39,500 nt of DNA from Nodularia spumigena CCY9414. Lineage in GTDB: Bacteria; Cyanobacteriota; Cyanobacteriia; Cyanobacteriales; Nostocaceae. The notes under the pieces were generated by a model. That model worked only from the letters and a program-made list of their open reading frames with translations, had not been told where the DNA came from and did no database searches. Both the position numbers and the translations under genes were made by a program. This document shows positions 36,028-39,500 of the stretch, piece by piece; the stretch's first letter is position 1; each line of letters starts with the position of its first letter. The stretch covers positions 3,581,541-3,621,040 of the forward strand of contig NZ_CP007203.1 of the NCBI RefSeq assembly GCF_000340565.2, written 5' to 3'.

Positions 36028-37119
36028 TTGAGGGGGCGACAAAGAAGTTAAAGAGGCTGCTGTATAAGCATCATAGCCATCACCCCCTGCTGATAAAATG
36101 CCTGCTTATTGCGAACGGCAGCCATCATTTCCAAGACCAAATCCTGACACCCATTCAGCGAAATTATCCAATTGTATCCGTATAAGCCTATCCAGAAAGC
36201 ACTATGTCTTTTTCTGTTTCTGTTCAAATCACTTGGACGACAGACATAAGATTGTTGTCTAGAAAATTGAGTTTTTTGACCTTGTAACCATGCAGAAGTC
36301 ATTGCTATAGCAATTAATAAAATCAGACGGACAAGCCTATCAGGAGAAGCTTGAGAACCTTCTAGATTATAGCCACCAGTTTTACAGTCTTTAAACATAG
36401 CCTCAATCCCAAAACGTTGACCATATATTTTGACAGTCGTTGATACATCTGTCAGATTAGTTGATAAATACCAAGGCTCTTTCTCTTGTTTGCCACGATA
36501 TTTTCGTTTCCAATAAACTGCTAAATTACAACGACCAAACCCTTTATTTTGTGTGAGATTGACATCAGGATAAAATCGGCGGTCACCGGGAGAAAGTGGA
36601 ATCGTATGTAGCGGTTGAAAATCTTGCCTTTTTTTCCGAAAAGTAGTGTCCTTTTTTTGTCGAAAAACATACTTTAAACCTTGACGGTGCAACCAACTGG
36701 CTAATTCAATCCCATGAAATTCTCTATCCCCAATCACCACTAATTGATAATGTTTCAAGAGCCGGATTACCGTAAGTGACGACGACGGCTATTTTGTTGT
36801 ATTGGTAAAGGTATAGTAGCAGCCAATCTTTCTATTTTTACTTGTTTCTGACTTTGTAGCAACCATACCAGCATTTTTAGAGTAATTAATTGTGTACGGC
36901 TGAGGTACTTGGATAGGATTGGTTGATAGAATGAGGGTAACATTTATTTCGGGTCTTGTTAATTTGACGAGACCATTCTTTTTTACCATCAAACTGTCCC
37001 TCTTAATTAGCTGTCTAATAACCACATAGTATTGTCAATAAGAACCGTTTTTTTTGAGAGGGTCTGTTACTTCAATCCCTCTGGGAGTAATACTTTTACC
37101 ATTTTTGTCGCCCCCTCAA
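36028..37119 (-). mobile_element. Defective IS4-family element with 16-bp terminal inverted repeats
   Basis: Perfect inverted repeats, ttgagggggcgacaaa at 36028-36043 and its complement at 37104-37119, bound a 1092-base element. The transposase frame (36048-36758) holds the second catalytic Asp in VVIGDREF, the Glu region RFGIEAMFKDCKTGGYNLE and a normal C-terminus. The N-terminal half with the first Asp (DRSQW-type motif) is missing, and upstream in the same frame there is a TAG at 36789-36791. The element is therefore a non-autonomous remnant. No clear target duplication is seen. It is directly joined to an IS630 fragment at 37120. Confidence 0.8.
36048..36758 (-). pseudogene. IS4-family transposase, N-terminally truncated
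   Basis: The surviving 236 residues correspond to the C-terminal part of a protein of about 400 residues. CNLAVYWKRKYRGKQEKEPWYLSTNL, SYVCRPSDLNRNRKRHSAFWIGL and QQGVMAMMLIQQPL are typical of this transposase group in Nostoc-type genomes. The only start near the beginning is TTG at 36758, inside a conserved segment, so no working protein is expected. Confidence 0.85.
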
Positions 37120-37263
37120 GTGCTGTACCTACCACCTTATTCTCCAGACTTGAATCAGATTGAAAAATGCTGGTCTTGGTTAAAAAGTCGAATCCGCAAA
37201 CAGTTAGACCAATTTGATTGTTTACGAGATGCCATTGAGGATGTCTTGCATTTTGTGTCCTAA
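37120..37263 (+). pseudogene. IS630-family transposase, 3' fragment
   Basis: The 47-codon fragment VLYLPPYSPDLNQIEKCWSW and the following KSRIRKQLDQFD is the classic C-terminal DDE_3 segment of IS630 transposases, with the catalytic Glu in NQIEKCW. It ends at TAA 37261-37263, followed by the terminal inverted repeat to 37283. The 5' part is not in the window; the IS4 element sits exactly at the breakpoint. Confidence 0.9.
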
Positions 37264-37283
37264 CCTCCTTGGCGATTGCTATA
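37259..37283. repeat. IS630-family terminal inverted repeat (right end)
   Basis: cctaacctccttggcgattg plus ctata overlaps the stop codon of the transposase fragment and ends at TA, the target dinucleotide. Its complement occurs at 4505-4529 with one mismatch. Confidence 0.8.
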
Positions 37284-37373
37284 ACTAAAAGAGTTATGCG
37301 ATCCCATAATTTGACTAAGTATTAACAGGGTCAATAGTTGTAAAAAATGTGGACAAACATCCAACATCATAAA

Positions 37374-37407
37374 GCAAAACCCCCTAGCTATGATGAGAGC
37401 TAAGGGG
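37374..37407 (-). terminator. Terminator of the rRNA operon
   Basis: On the minus strand, CCCCTTAGCT (37407-37398) pairs with AGCTAGGGGG (37389-37380), a 10-base stem including one G-T pair, around an 8-base loop. It is followed by TTTTGC. It lies 18 bases past the 3' end of the 5S rRNA. A T run on the plus strand could allow action in both directions. Confidence 0.85.
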
Positions 37408-37425
37408 TTTTTGTTGAAATATAAA

Positions 37426-37543
37426 CCTGGCATCGAGCTATTTTTGCGTAGGGCTACCCCTAAACTATCGTCGCCGCAGCAGCGTTTCACCTCTGAGTTC
37501 GGGAAGGGATCAGTGTGGTTCCACCGCGCAATAGACACCAGGA
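37426..37543 (-). rRNA. rrf: 5S ribosomal RNA
   Basis: Read on the minus strand it starts TCCTGGTGTCTATTGCGCGG, contains CCCGAACTCAGAGGTGAAAC, and ends GCTCGATGCCAGG. The 5' and 3' ends pair (CCTGG with CCAGG), as expected for 5S helix I. At about 118 bases the length is normal. It lies last in the operon, after the 23S gene. Confidence 0.96.
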
Positions 37544-37665
37544 AAAACAGTGGTCAGTTATCAGTTATCAGTTATCAGATAAGTGATACAAAACCCTGAA
37601 GGCTGCACAGTAACGCGAATCAACCAATTTGTTAACTGTTAACTGTTAACTGTTAACTGAATTTG
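37544..37665. repeat. 23S-5S spacer with heptamer tandem repeats
   Basis: The 122-base spacer holds about three units of the heptamer cagttat (37555-37578) and four units of gttaact (37631-37658). No tRNA is present. Such heptamers are common in Nostoc-type spacers and vary in copy number. Confidence 0.85.

Positions 37666-39500
<1,835 letters not shown>

Noticed and set aside
36789-37025. 78-codon minus-strand frame upstream of the IS4 transposase remnant, in the same frame across a TAG
   Set aside because: The translation does not resemble the missing transposase N-terminus; it seems to be filler inside the damaged element.

Overview
The window looks like a piece of chromosome from a filamentous, heterocyst-forming cyanobacterium of the Nostoc/Anabaena type. 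The evidence is a psbA gene for photosystem II D1, a cyanobacterial ppc, a probable hglK (heterocyst glycolipid localisation), a nifV homocitrate synthase, a CruP-type lycopene-cyclase paralogue, many GCGATCGC palindromes (HIP1), and the heptamer and GC-rich interspersed repeats usual in these genomes. Genes are called by reading the translations and recognising families; no database search was run.

Layout. 1-835: 3' part of an IS5-like element with a -1 frameshift site. 878-4183 (-): large LamG/coiled-coil protein with an aberrant C-terminus beside the IS. 4184-5306: IS630 end relic, a small membrane protein and an interspersed repeat. 5307-8788 (-): ppc and a small conserved protein. 9125-13724 (+): a DUF1574/SGNH-like protein and an MBOAT acyltransferase, probably a two-gene cell-surface or polysaccharide acylation unit. 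13877-15012 (+): psbA with its terminator. 15216-17868 (-): cobK, hemB (both tetrapyrrole synthesis) and a small outer-membrane barrel protein. 18048-20594 (-): hglK-like RDD/pentapeptide protein and a small membrane protein. 20754-21188 (+): exported protein. 21358-23110 (+): intact IS607-type element with serine recombinase, TnpB and a possible omega RNA. 23206-27279 (-): hybrid histidine kinase with a repeat inserted in frame in its CBS region. 28296-29507 (+): nifV with a small inverted-repeat element forming its C-terminus. 29580-31121 (-): cruP. 31604-35674 (+): lipoxygenase, atypical cytochrome P450 and an unknown protein. 35712-37263: small conserved protein, then defective IS4 and IS630 remnants. 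37374-39500 (-): 3' end of an rRNA operon (23S partial, ITS, 5S, terminator).

The strongest candidate for an undescribed system is the lipoxygenase-P450-unknown cassette at 31604-35674. The lipoxygenase keeps its iron ligands. The P450 keeps ExxR and the heme cysteine but has lost the acid-alcohol pair of the I-helix used for O2 activation. This is what one expects of a P450 that rearranges fatty-acid hydroperoxides made by the neighbouring lipoxygenase, as plant CYP74 enzymes do. The product, and the role of the third protein, cannot be read from the sequence.

A second theme is repeats entering genes. One roughly 210-bp repeat family lies directly after the ppc stop, after the P450 stop (short form) and in frame inside the kinase. 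A different 91-bp inverted-repeat element has replaced the end of nifV.
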